Shown here one piece after another: positions 8,674-17,372 of a stretch of DNA of 64,000 bases (position 1 is the first letter of the stretch; each line of letters starts with the position of its first letter). The notes under the pieces were generated by a model that saw only the letters and a program-made list of their open reading frames with translations, was not told the origin of the DNA and made no database searches. Made by a program: the position numbers and the translations under genes. The DNA lies in assembly GCA_963825505.1 (NCBI GenBank), contig CAWGTL010000006.1, positions 1-64,000 on the forward strand, in the 5' to 3' direction. Source of the stretch: JBBQSN01 sp963825505 (lineage in GTDB: Bacteria > Actinomycetota > Actinomycetes > Actinomycetales > CAWJMD01).

Positions 8674-8718
8674 AGGTGCGCCTGTGCCACAACGGGGACG
8701 AGCCACAGGGGGCACGTG

Positions 8719-9021
8719 ATGCAGGACTGGAACGACAGGGGCGCGTGCCGCACGGGCGATCCGGACGAGCTGTTCGTGCAGGGGGCCGCTCAGCACGAGG
8801 CCAAGGTCGTCTGCCAGGGCTGCGTGGTGCGCACCGAGTGCCTCGCCGACGCCCTGGACAACCGGATCGAGTACGGCGTCTGGGGCGGGATGACCGAGCG
8901 CGAGCGCCGGGCCCTGCTCAAGCGCCGTCCGAACGTGCGGTCCTGGGCCCGCCTGCTCGACGAGGCCCGCGCCGACCACGCCGCGACGAACCCGCCCCTG
9001 CGGGTCATCCGCAGCGCCTGA
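8719..9021 (+). CDS. whiB4: WhiB-family iron-sulfur transcription factor
   Basis: 100 residues from the ATG at 8719 (an in-frame GTG lies three bases earlier). Four cysteines, C10, C32, C35 and C41, in the C-x(n)-C-x2-C-x5-C pattern bind a [4Fe-4S] cluster. The turn motif YGVWGG follows at 52-57, then a basic DNA-contact tail (RRALLKRRPNVRSW). WhiB proteins sense redox or NO through the cluster and regulate transcription with sigma factors. The name whiB4 rests on gene order: it is divergent from a class A PBP and converges with an ArsA-like ATPase pair, as around Rv3681c. Family identity is certain; the subgroup is inferred. Confidence 0.92.
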   Translation: MQDWNDRGACRTGDPDELFVQGAAQHEAKVVCQGCVVRTECLADALDNRIEYGVWGGMTERERRALLKRRPNVRSWARLLDEARADHAATNPPLRVIRSA

Positions 9022-9045
9022 CCACCTCCGGCACCTCGACCGGGA

Positions 9046-10230
9046 TCAGCCCCCGGACGAGGTGCTGAGCCCCGCCCCGACCTCGCGCAGGCCGTCCAGG
9101 TCGTGCACGTCCTCGGCCATCGCCGCCACCCGCGTCGTCGGCACGTCCGGGTGCGCCCCGTGGAACCGCCGTACCACCGCGATCTCGCGCTCGCGCCGCA
9201 GCATCCGCTCGGCGTGCAGCCGCAGCAGCCCCGCCACCACCGCCTCCTCGTGGCCGGCGTCGGCGTCCTCGTCCAGCTGCTCCGCGGCGGCCGTGCTGCG
9301 CGCCGCCGTCAGCGACGGGATCGCGCTCACCTGCACCCGGTTCACCACCAGCCCCGCCAGCGGCATGCCCTCGGCGTCGAGCCGCTCGACGAAGTACGAC
9401 GCCTCCCGCAGCGCGTCCGGGTCGGGGGAGGCGACCACGAGGAACGCCGTGCCGTCGTCCTGCAGCCGGGCGTAGGTGGTCTCGGCGCGTTCGCGGAAGC
9501 CGCCGAACATCGTGTCGAGCGCGGCCACGAAGGTCTGCACGTCGGTGAGCACCTGGGCGCCGATGATCCGCGTCATCAGCCCGGTGAGGTTGCCGACGAC
9601 GCCGGTGAGCGCGCGCAGGTACGCACGTCCTCCCGCCTTGGCCGGCGCGGTGAGCAGCCGCAGGAAGCGGCCGTCGAGGAACGAGGACAGCCGCTGCGGT
9701 GCGTCGAGGAAGTCCAGCGCCGACCGGCTCGGCGGGGTGTCGACCACGATCAGGTCCCACGGCTGCTCGCCGGCGTCGGCGCTGGCCCGCAGCTGGCCCA
9801 GCTTCTCCATCGCCATGTACTCGCTGGTACCGGCGAACGACGACGACAGCGCGACGTAGAACGGGTTGGCGAGGATCTGCTCGGCCTTGTCCGGGCTGGC
9901 GTGCGTCTCGACCACCTCGTCGAAGGTCCGCTTCATGTCCAGCATCATCGCGTCGAGCGAGCCGCCGGCCGAGGGGTCGACCCCGGGCACCGGCCGCGGG
10001 ACGTTGTCGAGCACCTCCAGGCCCATCGACTGCGCCAGCCGTCGCGCCGGGTCGATCGTCAGCACCACGACCCGGCGCCCCAGCTCGGCCGCGCGCAGGC
10101 CCAGGGCCGCCGCCGTCGTGGTCTTGCCGACCCCGCCGGAGCCGCAGCACACGACGGTCTGGGTGCCGGGGTCGGCGAGCAGGGCGTCGACGTCGAGCCG
10201 GGGGACCTCGGCCTGCTGGGCGGGGCTCAC
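9046..10230 (-). CDS. ArsA-family ATPase (second of a pair)
   Basis: 394 residues from a GTG at 10228-10230, overlapping the upstream ATPase stop by four bases (GTGA). The deviant P-loop CGSGGVGKTTTAAALG is at about residues 29-44. The switch regions follow: LTIDPARRLAQSMGL (about 57-71) and VVDTPPSRSALDFLD (about 164-178). The family drives anion-pump or tail-anchored-protein targeting ATPases. In actinobacteria the adjacent pair (Rv3679/Rv3680 type) is thought to form a heteromer, with Rv3680 linked to glycerol and nitrate stress in mycobacteria (recalled). The cargo is unknown. The tail is rich in helix-forming charged residues. Confidence 0.88.
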   Translation of the reverse strand: MSPAQQAEVPRLDVDALLADPGTQTVVCCGSGGVGKTTTAAALGLRAAELGRRVVVLTIDPARRLAQSMGLEVLDNVPRPVPGVDPSAGGSLDAMMLDMKRTFDEVVETHASPDKAEQILANPFYVALSSSFAGTSEYMAMEKLGQLRASADAGEQPWDLIVVDTPPSRSALDFLDAPQRLSSFLDGRFLRLLTAPAKAGGRAYLRALTGVVGNLTGLMTRIIGAQVLTDVQTFVAALDTMFGGFRERAETTYARLQDDGTAFLVVASPDPDALREASYFVERLDAEGMPLAGLVVNRVQVSAIPSLTAARSTAAAEQLDEDADAGHEEAVVAGLLRLHAERMLRREREIAVVRRFHGAHPDVPTTRVAAMAEDVHDLDGLREVGAGLSTSSGG

Positions 10231-11285
10231 CGCAGCCCCTGCTCGCGCAGCTGCTCGGCCAGCGCGTACAGGCCGCCGAGGTCGATCCCCGTCGGCGCCA
10301 GGTCGAGCTCGAGCACCGGGTGCCCCGCCTCGGCCAGGGTGGCGCGCTCACGCCGCTGGAGCGCCACCCGCTGCGCGTGCTCGGCACCCTCCTGCGCCAG
10401 TCCCTCCGCGAGTGCCGTCGCCCGCTTGGCGTCCTTGGCGACGCCGACCCGTTCGAGCACCGCCGCGACCGCGCCGGTGTCGAGGTCGCCGCGTCCGGCC
10501 TTGCGCAGCGCTCCGGACGGCAGACCCTCCCGGCGGACCTGGTTGATCAGCACCGCGCCGACGGGCAGGTCGGCCTCGGCGAGGTCCTCGATGCCGTCGA
10601 GGGTCTCCTGCACCGGCATCTCCTCCAGCAGCGTCACCAGGTGCACCGCCGTCGAGGAGGAGCGCAGCATCCGCATCACCGAGTCGGCCTGGTTGCGGAT
10701 CGGGCCCATCCTGGCCAGGCCGCTCACCTCGGTGTTCACGTTGAGGAACCGGGTGATGCGACCGGTGGGCGGGGCGTCGAGGACCACGGCGTCGTAGACG
10801 TGGCCGCCGCTGCCGCGCGCGGTGCGGCGGGCGGCCTCGTAGACCTTCCCGGTGAGCAGCACGTCACGCAGGCCGGGCGCGATCGTGGTGGCGAAGTCGA
10901 TGGCGCCGGCCTTCTCCAGCAGCCGTCCGGCCCGCCCGAGCTTGTAGAAGGTGGCGAGGTACTCCAGCAGGGCCGCGCGCGGCTCGACCGCCAGGCCGAG
11001 CACCTCCCCGCCCCACGGGCCCACCGCCAGCGAGGTCTCGCCGTAGCCGAGCGGTGGCACGTCGAACAGCTGCGCCAGGCCCTGGCGGTCCTCCACCTCG
11101 ACCAGCAGGATCCGCTTGCCGTTGGTGGCCAGGGCCAGCGCCAGCGCCGCCGCGACGGTGGTCTTGCCGGTGCCGCCCTTGCCGGTGACCACGTGCAGCC
11201 GGACGCCGGGGAAGGCGCGCTCGCCGCTGCGGACGCCGTTCGGGACGGGCCGCGACCGGCGGTTGCGCGAGGAGGCGGCGGGCAC
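10227..11285 (-). CDS. ArsA-family ATPase (first of a pair)
   Basis: 352 residues. The deviant P-loop VVTGKGGTGKTTVAAALA is at about residues 32-49 after a basic N-terminus. Further motifs are LLVEVEDRQGLAQLFD and VVLDAPPTGRITRFLNV. It is translationally coupled to the second ATPase by a GTGA overlap at 10227-10230, so the two subunits are probably made in equal amounts. Its start lies 72 bases from the divergent DUF4177 gene. The order WhiB, ATPase, ATPase, small protein, RidA matches the mycobacterial Rv3678-Rv3681 arrangement. Confidence 0.88.
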   Translation of the reverse strand: MPAASSRNRRSRPVPNGVRSGERAFPGVRLHVVTGKGGTGKTTVAAALALALATNGKRILLVEVEDRQGLAQLFDVPPLGYGETSLAVGPWGGEVLGLAVEPRAALLEYLATFYKLGRAGRLLEKAGAIDFATTIAPGLRDVLLTGKVYEAARRTARGSGGHVYDAVVLDAPPTGRITRFLNVNTEVSGLARMGPIRNQADSVMRMLRSSSTAVHLVTLLEEMPVQETLDGIEDLAEADLPVGAVLINQVRREGLPSGALRKAGRGDLDTGAVAAVLERVGVAKDAKRATALAEGLAQEGAEHAQRVALQRRERATLAEAGHPVLELDLAPTGIDLGGLYALAEQLREQGLR

Positions 11286-11356
11286 CGCACCAGCGTACGG
11301 ACGACCGGTGGGTCCGGCCGCTCGGGAGGTGGCGACGGCCCCGGTACCCTGCGGCC

Positions 11357-11512
11357 ATGACCACCTGGGAGTACGCGACCGTGCCGCTGATCGTGCACGC
11401 CACCAAGCAGATCCTCGACCAGTGGGGTGCCGACGGCTGGGAGCTGGTGCAGGTCGTCACCGGCCCGGACGGCAACGGCCTGGTCGCCTACCTCAAGCGC
11501 GAGAAGGGCTGA
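11357..11512 (+). CDS. DUF4177 small protein
   Basis: A 51-residue protein, too short for usual ORF cut-offs: MTTWEYATVPLIVHATKQIL, then DQWGADGWELVQVV and LVAYLKREKG. The WEY start and GWELVQVV core are hallmarks of DUF4177. Function unknown. It ends four bases before the RidA-like start, so the two are cotranscribed. The gene order places it where actinobacteria usually carry this small gene between the ArsA pair and RidA. Confidence 0.85.
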   Translation: MTTWEYATVPLIVHATKQILDQWGADGWELVQVVTGPDGNGLVAYLKREKG

Positions 11513-11515
11513 GCC

Positions 11516-11992
11516 GTGGCTGACGGGACGAGTGTCGAAGGACGTCTGCAGGAGCTGGGTCTGACCCTGCCCGAGGTGTCGCCGCCGGTGGCGGCGTACG
11601 TGCCGGCGGTCAGCTCCGGCTCGTACGTGTACACCTCCGGCCAGCTGCCGATGGTCGACGGCGCGCTCGCCGAGACCGGCAAGGTGGGCGAGGGCGACGG
11701 CCTGGTGAGCCCCGAGCGTGCCTACGAGCTCGCGCAGGTGTGCGCCCTCAACGCGCTGGCAGCCGTGAAGAGCCGCACCGGGTCCCTCGACGACGTCCGC
11801 GTGGTCAAGGTCGTCGGCTTCGTCGCCAGCGACCCCGCCTTCACCGGGCAGCCCAAGGTGATCAACGGCGCGAGCGAGCTGCTCGGGAAGGTGCTGGGGG
11901 ACAACGGGATCCACGCCCGCAGCGCCGTCGGCGTGGCGGTGCTCCCGCTCGACGCGCCGGTCGAGGTCGAGCTCGTCGTCGAGGTGCTCTGA
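11516..11992 (+). CDS. RidA-family (YjgF/YER057c) protein
   Basis: 158 residues from a GTG at 11516. Family landmarks: VSSGSYVYTSGQLPMVDG (about 32-49), RAYELAQVCALNALAAV (about 68-84), VVKVVGFVAS (about 96-105), and a C-terminal VAVLPLDAPVEVELVVEV. The canonical deaminase arginine (as in RSAVGVAVLPL) is present. RidA hydrolyses reactive enamine/imine intermediates from PLP enzymes; this longer LBP-like subgroup (Rv3678c type) has less certain activity. Cotranscribed with DUF4177, converging on the MerR gene. Confidence 0.88.
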   Translation: MADGTSVEGRLQELGLTLPEVSPPVAAYVPAVSSGSYVYTSGQLPMVDGALAETGKVGEGDGLVSPERAYELAQVCALNALAAVKSRTGSLDDVRVVKVVGFVASDPAFTGQPKVINGASELLGKVLGDNGIHARSAVGVAVLPLDAPVEVELVVEVL

Positions 11993-12010
11993 CGGTCTCC
12001 GCGCGCGGGC

Positions 12011-12739
12011 TCAGCGCGACGCGGCGTCGGTGCCGGTGGCGGCCTCGGAGCGCTGCCGGTCCTCGTCGGTGAGCCGGCCCATCAGCACGTCCGCGAACGC
12101 GGTGGCGACGAGCTGGACCATCAGCTGCGCGCGCTCGTCCGGAACGTCGGCCACGCCGTCGATCAGCGCGCCGAGCTCGTCCGCGACGTCGCCGGCGGCG
12201 TAGGCGCCCATCAGCACCACCCGGCTGGTCACGTCGAGGTCGATCCCGCGCGCGGACAGCGCGCTGATCAGGCCCAGGCCGGCGGAGTTCGCGTGCGGCC
12301 GGCCGTCGGGCCGCGAGATCAGGCCGGCCCGCTCCATCTCCTCGATCACGCCGGGCCGCACCGCCTCGAACACCTCGACGGTGGCCGGGTTGAGCGGCCC
12401 GCGCACCCCCTGGCGCCATCCGCTGGTGAGCGCCTGCCGGGACAGCCGTGCCAGCTCGGCGTCGGCGGTGCCGCGCTCGCAGAGGTCCTTGATCGTCCGC
12501 AGGGTCAGGCCGTGGTCGTGCAGGGCGCGCACCAGCCGGATCCGGGCGAGGTGCTCCTGGCTGTAGGTGGCCCGCCGGCCGTTGCGCTGCACCGGCGGCA
12601 GCAGGCCGCGCTGCTGGTAGGCGCGCACGTTGCGCACGGTGAGACCGCAGGCGGTGGCCAGCTCGTCGATGGTCATCCGCTGGGGCGAGACCACCTCGGA
12701 CGGGCGGCGTCGCTCGCCCACCCGGCGGTCCTCCTGCAT
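12011..12739 (-). CDS. MerR-family transcriptional regulator
   Basis: 242 residues from the ATG at 12739, with GAGGGG about eight bases upstream; the longer open frame to 13981 is the antisense shadow of the nudix gene. After a basic leader the winged-helix DNA-binding domain reads MTIDELATACGLTVRNVRAY, QQRGLLPP and GRRATYSQEHLARIRLVRAL (about 22-80). The C-terminal 150 residues are helical with no metal-binding cysteines, so it is not a metal sensor. It is divergent from the nudix-MBL operon, with 147 bases between starts, and may regulate it. Confidence 0.85.
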   Translation of the reverse strand: MQEDRRVGERRRPSEVVSPQRMTIDELATACGLTVRNVRAYQQRGLLPPVQRNGRRATYSQEHLARIRLVRALHDHGLTLRTIKDLCERGTADAELARLSRQALTSGWRQGVRGPLNPATVEVFEAVRPGVIEEMERAGLISRPDGRPHANSAGLGLISALSARGIDLDVTSRVVLMGAYAAGDVADELGALIDGVADVPDERAQLMVQLVATAFADVLMGRLTDEDRQRSEAATGTDAASR

Positions 12740-12886
12740 CGGCACCCCTCGGTCCCCACGCAGGCGGTCCTGCGTGCACTCGCCCCCCGGCGCGCCCCGA
12801 CGGTACCGAATACGGCGCGATGGTGCTCGTTCGTGGCGATCCGGTGCGCTCACGTCCGCCCGTCCGGGCGACCGTACGCTGACGCG

Positions 12887-13765
12887 ATGACGACCTACCG
12901 CGACTTCGTGCCGCCGTCCGGGCTCGGGGAGCGGGCCCGGCAGTGGATCGCCTCGCCCGGGGAGGTCGTGGCGCCGCGGGCCGCGTCCACGGTGGTGCTC
13001 GTGCGCGACGGCGACGGCGGTCCGGAGGTCTTCCTGATGCGGCGGCAGCCGACGATGGCCTTCGCGGCCGGGATGGCGGTCTTCCCCGGCGGCGGGGTCG
13101 ACGAGCGCGACGGCGACGACCTCGCGCTGCCGTGGGCGGGGCCGACCCCGGCCGAGTGGGCGCTGCGGCTGGGGGTGGACGCAGGCACAGCGGTCGAGCT
13201 GGTCTGCGCCGCCGTCCGCGAGACCTTCGAGGAGTGCGGCGTCCTGCTCGCGACCCCGCCGGGCGGCCAGGGCTTCCCGACCGTCGACGACGAGGGCTGG
13301 GAGGCCGAGCGCCGGCGGCTGCTCGCGCGCGAGGTGGCCCTGTCCGACCTGCTGGTCGAGCGCGGACTGGTGCTGCGCAGCGACCTGCTGCGCGCCTGGG
13401 CGCGGTGGACCACCCCGGAGTTCGAGCCGCGGCGCTACGACACCTGGTTCTTCCTCGCGCTGCTCGCCGACGGGCCCGGGGCGCGGCACCTGCCCGGTGG
13501 CGAGGCGAGCGGGTCGGCCTGGTGGTCCGCGGCAGCGGCGGTGCAGGACCACCACGGGGGCGGGCTGGCGCTGATGCCGCCGACGCTGGTGACGCTGCAG
13601 GAGGTGGCGGCCGCGCCGTCGGCGGCGGCGCTGCTGGACCTCGAGCGCGACCTGACCGCGGTGCAGCCCGAGCTGGTGGAGGTCGACGGCGAGGTGGTGC
13701 TGCGCTCGGCGCTGCCGGACCAGCCCGTGCCGTCCGGACCCCTGCCCGACCGGACCGCCCGGTGA
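12887..13765 (+). CDS. NUDIX hydrolase
   Basis: 292 residues from the ATG at 12887 (MTTYRDFVPPSGLGERARQ). The Nudix box is split by an insert: GMAVFPGGGVDERDGDD (about 62-78), then after about 30 residues CAAVRETFEECGVLL (about 107-121), with the REx2EE metal ligands intact. The first half (STVVLVRDGDGGPEVFLMRR) is the usual strand lead-in. It resembles the long NUDT19-type family that cleaves CoA or nucleotide diphosphates; the substrate is not fixed by sequence. The stop overlaps the MBL start by four bases, so the two are coupled. Confidence 0.85.
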   Translation: MTTYRDFVPPSGLGERARQWIASPGEVVAPRAASTVVLVRDGDGGPEVFLMRRQPTMAFAAGMAVFPGGGVDERDGDDLALPWAGPTPAEWALRLGVDAGTAVELVCAAVRETFEECGVLLATPPGGQGFPTVDDEGWEAERRRLLAREVALSDLLVERGLVLRSDLLRAWARWTTPEFEPRRYDTWFFLALLADGPGARHLPGGEASGSAWWSAAAAVQDHHGGGLALMPPTLVTLQEVAAAPSAAALLDLERDLTAVQPELVEVDGEVVLRSALPDQPVPSGPLPDRTAR

Positions 13766-14640
13766 GCGGGCCGGCCCTCGGCGCCGCGGGCGCGTGGACC
13801 GGTGGCAGCCACGGCGTGGCGACCTGCCTGCTGGCGCCCAACCCCGGTCCCATGACGCTCGACGGCACGAACACCTGGGTCGTGGCCGTGCCCGGTGCGG
13901 GAGCGGTGGTCGTCGACCCCGGACCGCTCGACGAGGGACACCTGGCAGCGGTGGTGGGCCGGACGCGCGAGCTGGACGCACCCGTGCGGGCGGTGCTGCT
14001 GACGCACGGCCACCTCGACCACAGCGAGGGGGCGGTGCGCTGCGCCGAGCTCGCCGGTGGCGTCCCCGTGCGCGCGCTCGACCCGGCGGTGCGGCTCGGC
14101 GACGAGGGCCTGGCGGACGGCGACGTCGTCGAGGTGGCAGAGGTCGTCCTGCGCGTGGTGGGGACGCCCGGCCACACCTCGGACTCGCTGTCGTTCCTGC
14201 TCGAGCAGCCAGACGCGCGTCCCGGTCTGCTGACCGGCGACACCGTCCTCGGCCGCGGCACCACGGTGGTCGCGCACCCGGACGGACGGCTCGGGCCCTA
14301 CCTCGACTCGCTGCACCGGCTGCTCGCGCTGGCGGACCGGCTCACCGTCGACGGGTCCGGTGCAGGCGAGTCCGGTGCAGGCGTGAGCGTGCTGCCCGGG
14401 CACGGGCCGGTGCTCGACGACGCCGCGGCGGCCCTGCGGGGGTACCTGGCGCACCGGTCGCAGCGGCTCGACCAGGTGCGGGCCGCGCTCGCCGCGGGCG
14501 ACCGCACGGCGCAGCAGGTGGTGGAGCGGGTCTACGCCGACGTCGACCGGGTGCTCTGGCCGGCGGCCACGCTCAGCGTCCGGGCGCAGCTGGAGCACCT
14601 GCGCGAGACCGGGGAGGCCGGGCCGGACGTGGAGGACTGA
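13762..14640 (+). CDS. MBL-fold metallo-hydrolase
   Basis: 292 residues from a GTG at 13762 (GTGA overlap with the nudix gene). The zinc motif THGHLDH (H-x-H-x-D-H) is at about residues 75-81, with later ligands GTPGHTSDS, LTGDTVLG and LPGHGPVLDD, giving a complete di-zinc site. The C-terminal RAALAAGDRTAQQVVERVY region matches the LACTB2/Rv3677c-like group, whose C-terminal helix domain is linked to RNase-like or lactonase activity. No secretion signal, so cytoplasmic. Converges with the crp gene. Confidence 0.88.
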   Translation: MSGPALGAAGAWTGGSHGVATCLLAPNPGPMTLDGTNTWVVAVPGAGAVVVDPGPLDEGHLAAVVGRTRELDAPVRAVLLTHGHLDHSEGAVRCAELAGGVPVRALDPAVRLGDEGLADGDVVEVAEVVLRVVGTPGHTSDSLSFLLEQPDARPGLLTGDTVLGRGTTVVAHPDGRLGPYLDSLHRLLALADRLTVDGSGAGESGAGVSVLPGHGPVLDDAAAALRGYLAHRSQRLDQVRAALAAGDRTAQQVVERVYADVDRVLWPAATLSVRAQLEHLRETGEAGPDVED

Positions 14641-14671
14641 CCGGCCTCGGGGCGGTCGCTCGGGGTGGGGC

Positions 14672-15349
14672 TCAGCGGGCGCGGCGCACCAGGCGGTCGA
14701 CGTCGAGGAGCACGACGGCGCGCGCCTCGAGCCGGATCCAGCCACGCGAGGCGAAGTCGGCCAGGGCCTTGTTGACCGTCTCGCGGGAGGCGCCGACCAG
14801 CTGGGCGAGCTCCTCCTGGGTGAGGTCGTGGGCGACCAGCACACCGGCGTCGGTCTGCCGGCCGAACCGGCGGGACAGGTCGAGCAGCGCCTTGGCCACG
14901 CGGCCCGGGACGTCGGAGAACACCAGGTCGGCGAGCGAGTCGTTGGTGCGGCGCAGCCGGCGGGCCAGGGCCTGCAGCAGGTGGCGCGCGACGTCGGGAC
15001 GTCCGGTGAGGAACTCCTGCAGGTCGGTGTGGCCGAGGCCGACCAGCTCGGCGTCGGCGACCGCGGTGGCGGTGGCGGTGCGCGGGCCGGGGTCGAACAG
15101 CGACAGCTCGCCGAACATCTCGCCGGGCCCGAGCACGGTCAGCAGGTTCTCCCTGCCGTCGCCCGAGGTGCGTCCGAGCTTGATCTTGCCCGAGGTGATG
15201 ACGAACAGCCGGTCACCGGCGTCGCCCTCGGCGAACAGCGCCTCGCCGCGGGGGAGGTCGACCCTCGACATCGAGGCGAGCAGCGCGGCCGCCGCCTCGT
15301 CGTCGAGGGCGGCGAACAGGGGCGCCGAGCGCACCACGTCGTCGTCCAC
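14672..15349 (-). CDS. crp: Crp/Fnr-family regulator
   Basis: 225 residues from a GTG at 15349 preceded by GGAGGAGAC. The cyclic-nucleotide domain has LFAEGDAGDRLFVITSGKIK and the phosphate-binding cassette GEMFGELSLFDPGPRTATATA (E and R present, consistent with cAMP binding). The C-terminal winged helix reads TQEELAQLVGASRETVNKAL. It lies beside nth, as does the cAMP receptor protein Rv3676 in mycobacteria. It is expected to act as a global regulator of carbon and stress genes. No iron-sulfur cysteines, so not an FNR sensor. Confidence 0.93.
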   Translation of the reverse strand: MDDDVVRSAPLFAALDDEAAAALLASMSRVDLPRGEALFAEGDAGDRLFVITSGKIKLGRTSGDGRENLLTVLGPGEMFGELSLFDPGPRTATATAVADAELVGLGHTDLQEFLTGRPDVARHLLQALARRLRRTNDSLADLVFSDVPGRVAKALLDLSRRFGRQTDAGVLVAHDLTQEELAQLVGASRETVNKALADFASRGWIRLEARAVVLLDVDRLVRRAR

Positions 15350-15465
15350 GTCTCCTCCAGGCGGTCGTCGAGCGGCGCCGAGCCGGCTCGGTCGGGTGGC
15401 AGTCTGCCACCCGGGCCCGTCCGGGGCCTGCCGCCGAGGCGGCGCGCCGTGGGTCGGACGCGGGC

Positions 15466-15882
15466 TCAGGCGCCGAGGCGGGCGCGGGGCACGCGCGACA
15501 GCGCAGCGACGAGCTGCTCGGTCGAGGACTCGCACCGGTCCTCCAGCGCCTCCTCGTACGCGGCCATCCGGTCGAGCGCGTCGCGCAGCTCCCCCAGGTG
15601 CGTCCCGAGGTCGGCTCCGACGTGGCGGCTCAGCAGGTGGCTGACCTCCGCGGACGACGGCGGCACGGGCAGCGCGGGGTCGAGGTCGGCGGTGCGCTCG
15701 TGGACGTGGGCCTCCACGGTGGCGGCCACGGCGAGGTCGAGGCGCGCCTGCAGCAGCCGGCGCAGGTACCGGCTGCGGACCTGCTCGGCGCGCAGCTCGA
15801 GGCGGCGCTCGCGCAGGTAGGTGAGGGACACGCCGGCGGGTGTCCCGTGGACGGTCCGCGCAGCGAGGGTGGTCGTGGTCAC
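15466..15882 (-). CDS. Hypothetical actinobacterial protein
   Basis: 138 residues from a GTG at 15882 (TTTTLAARTVHGTPAGVSL). The composition is strongly helical and charged, with YLRERRLELRAEQVRSRYLRRLLQARLDL as an arginine-rich amphipathic stretch in the first half and DALDRMAAYEEALEDRC near the end. No known domain. It lies alone between crp (same strand) and nth (divergent). A coiled-coil or nucleic-acid-associated role is possible but is only a composition-based guess. Confidence 0.55.
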   Translation of the reverse strand: MTTTTLAARTVHGTPAGVSLTYLRERRLELRAEQVRSRYLRRLLQARLDLAVAATVEAHVHERTADLDPALPVPPSSAEVSHLLSRHVGADLGTHLGELRDALDRMAAYEEALEDRCESSTEQLVAALSRVPRARLGA

Positions 15883-15981
15883 GAGCCTGAGATCGTCCTG
15901 CGGGGAGGGGGTCTTGAGCCGCTGCGACCGGGATCACCCGTGCGGGGCAGCGGCGTCGGTCGGGGCACGTAGGCTCGGACC

Positions 15982-16713
15982 GTGCGAGCAGTCCCCCCTA
16001 CCGCCACCGGCCGCAAGCGTCAGGCCCGCCGCATCCACCGGGCCCTGGCCGAGCGGTACCCGGACGCCCACTGCGAGCTGGACTTCCAGGACCCCCTCCA
16101 GCTGCTGGTCGCCACCGTGCTGTCGGCGCAGACCACCGACGTCCGGGTGAACCTGGTCACTCCCGCGCTGTTCGCGCGGTACCCGGACGCCGCCGCGTAC
16201 GCCTCGGCCGACCGCGCCGAGCTGGAGGAGATGATCCGGTCCACCGGCTTCTTCCGCGCCAAGGCCAACTCCCTCATCACCCTCGGGGCCGCGCTGGTCG
16301 AGCGCTTCGACGGTGAGGTCCCTGGCCGGCTGAAGGACCTCGTCACCCTGCCCGGCGTGGGCCGCAAGACCGCGAACGTGGTGCTGGGCAACGCCTTCGG
16401 CGTCCCGGGCATCACCGTCGACACGCACTTCGGCCGGCTCGCGCGACGGTTCGGGTGGACCGAGCAGGACGACCCGGTCAAGGTCGAGCACGAGGTGGGC
16501 GCCCTGTTCGACAAGCGCGACTGGACGATGCTGTCGCACCGGCTGATCTTCCACGGCCGTCGCACCTGCCACGCCCGCAGGCCGGCGTGCGGGGCGTGCC
16601 CCGTGGCGGCCGACTGCCCGTCCTACGGCGAGGGCGAGACCGACCCGGTGAAGGCGGCCCGGCTGGTGAAGAGCGGTCCGCAGACCGACGTGCCGCAGGT
16701 GCAGGCCGGGTGA
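15982..16713 (+). CDS. nth: Endonuclease III, DNA glycosylase/AP lyase
   Basis: 243 residues from a GTG at 15982. The helix-hairpin-helix LPGVGRKTANVVLG carries catalytic K129, and D147 lies in VDTHFGRLA. The C-terminal [4Fe-4S] loop has C196, C203, C206 and C212 (C-x6-C-x2-C-x5-C). It removes oxidised pyrimidines and nicks AP sites in base-excision repair. The stop overlaps the following nudix gene start (GTGA, 16710-16713). The neighbours crp upstream and nudix-marP downstream match mycobacterial order. Confidence 0.96.
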   Translation: MRAVPPTATGRKRQARRIHRALAERYPDAHCELDFQDPLQLLVATVLSAQTTDVRVNLVTPALFARYPDAAAYASADRAELEEMIRSTGFFRAKANSLITLGAALVERFDGEVPGRLKDLVTLPGVGRKTANVVLGNAFGVPGITVDTHFGRLARRFGWTEQDDPVKVEHEVGALFDKRDWTMLSHRLIFHGRRTCHARRPACGACPVAADCPSYGEGETDPVKAARLVKSGPQTDVPQVQAG

Positions 16714-17372
16714 GCATGCCGGCCTGGGCCGCCCGGCTCGCCGAGGTGGTCCCGAGCGTCGGGGCCGACGCGCTGTCCCGCTTCACCCCGCCGCCGGACG
16801 AGCGCCCGCGCGAGGCCGCCGTGCTGCTGCTGTTCGGGCCGGGCGACGCCGGTGATGGCGAGGTGGTCCTGCTCGAGCGGGCCGCCGACATGCGCTCGCA
16901 CCCGGGGCAGGTGGCGTTCCCCGGTGGCGCGTCCGAGCCGGGCGAGGGGCCCGAGGAGGCGGCGCTGCGCGAGGCGGAGGAGGAGATCGGGCTCGACGCC
17001 TCGTCGGTGCGCCTGCTCGGCACCCTCCCCGCGCTGTACCTGCCGCCGTCGCGCTTCGCGGTCCACCCGGTCGTGGCCTGGTGGGAGCGGCCGCACGACC
17101 TCGACGTGCGCGACCCGTCCGAGGTCGCCCGGGTCGAGCGGGTGCCGCTGCCGGAGCTGCTCGACCCCGACAACCGGTTCAGCACGGTGCTGTCGGGGGA
17201 GTACCGCGGCCCGGCGTTCGCGGCGAGCGGCCTGTTCGTCTGGGGGTTCACGGCCGGCCTGCTGGCGCGGCTGCTGGCGGTCGCGGGCATCGGCGGGGAG
17301 TGGGACGAGAGCCGGGTGCGTCCGATCCCGCCCGCGCAGCTGCGCGACTGGCGGCCGCAGGTCGAGCCGTGA
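16710..17372 (+). CDS. NUDIX hydrolase, CoA-pyrophosphatase type
   Basis: About 220 residues from GTG 16710 (an ATG follows at 16716). The NuCoA-type signature LLERAADMRSHPGQVAFPGG leads into the Nudix box GGASEPGEGPEEAALREAEEEIGL, with all the metal-binding glutamates. It probably hydrolyses CoA or its derivatives to 3',5'-ADP and phosphopantetheine. It is coupled to nth by the GTGA overlap. Its last codons lie inside a 27-base tandem repeat that fills the gap to marP, so the C-terminus (WRPQVEP) may vary among strains. Confidence 0.88.
   Translation: MSMPAWAARLAEVVPSVGADALSRFTPPPDERPREAAVLLLFGPGDAGDGEVVLLERAADMRSHPGQVAFPGGASEPGEGPEEAALREAEEEIGLDASSVRLLGTLPALYLPPSRFAVHPVVAWWERPHDLDVRDPSEVARVERVPLPELLDPDNRFSTVLSGEYRGPAFAASGLFVWGFTAGLLARLLAVAGIGGEWDESRVRPIPPAQLRDWRPQVEP

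Noticed and set aside
12011..13981. A 656-codon minus-strand frame
   Set aside because: Only the last 242 codons (MerR) are real; the rest is antisense to the nudix gene.
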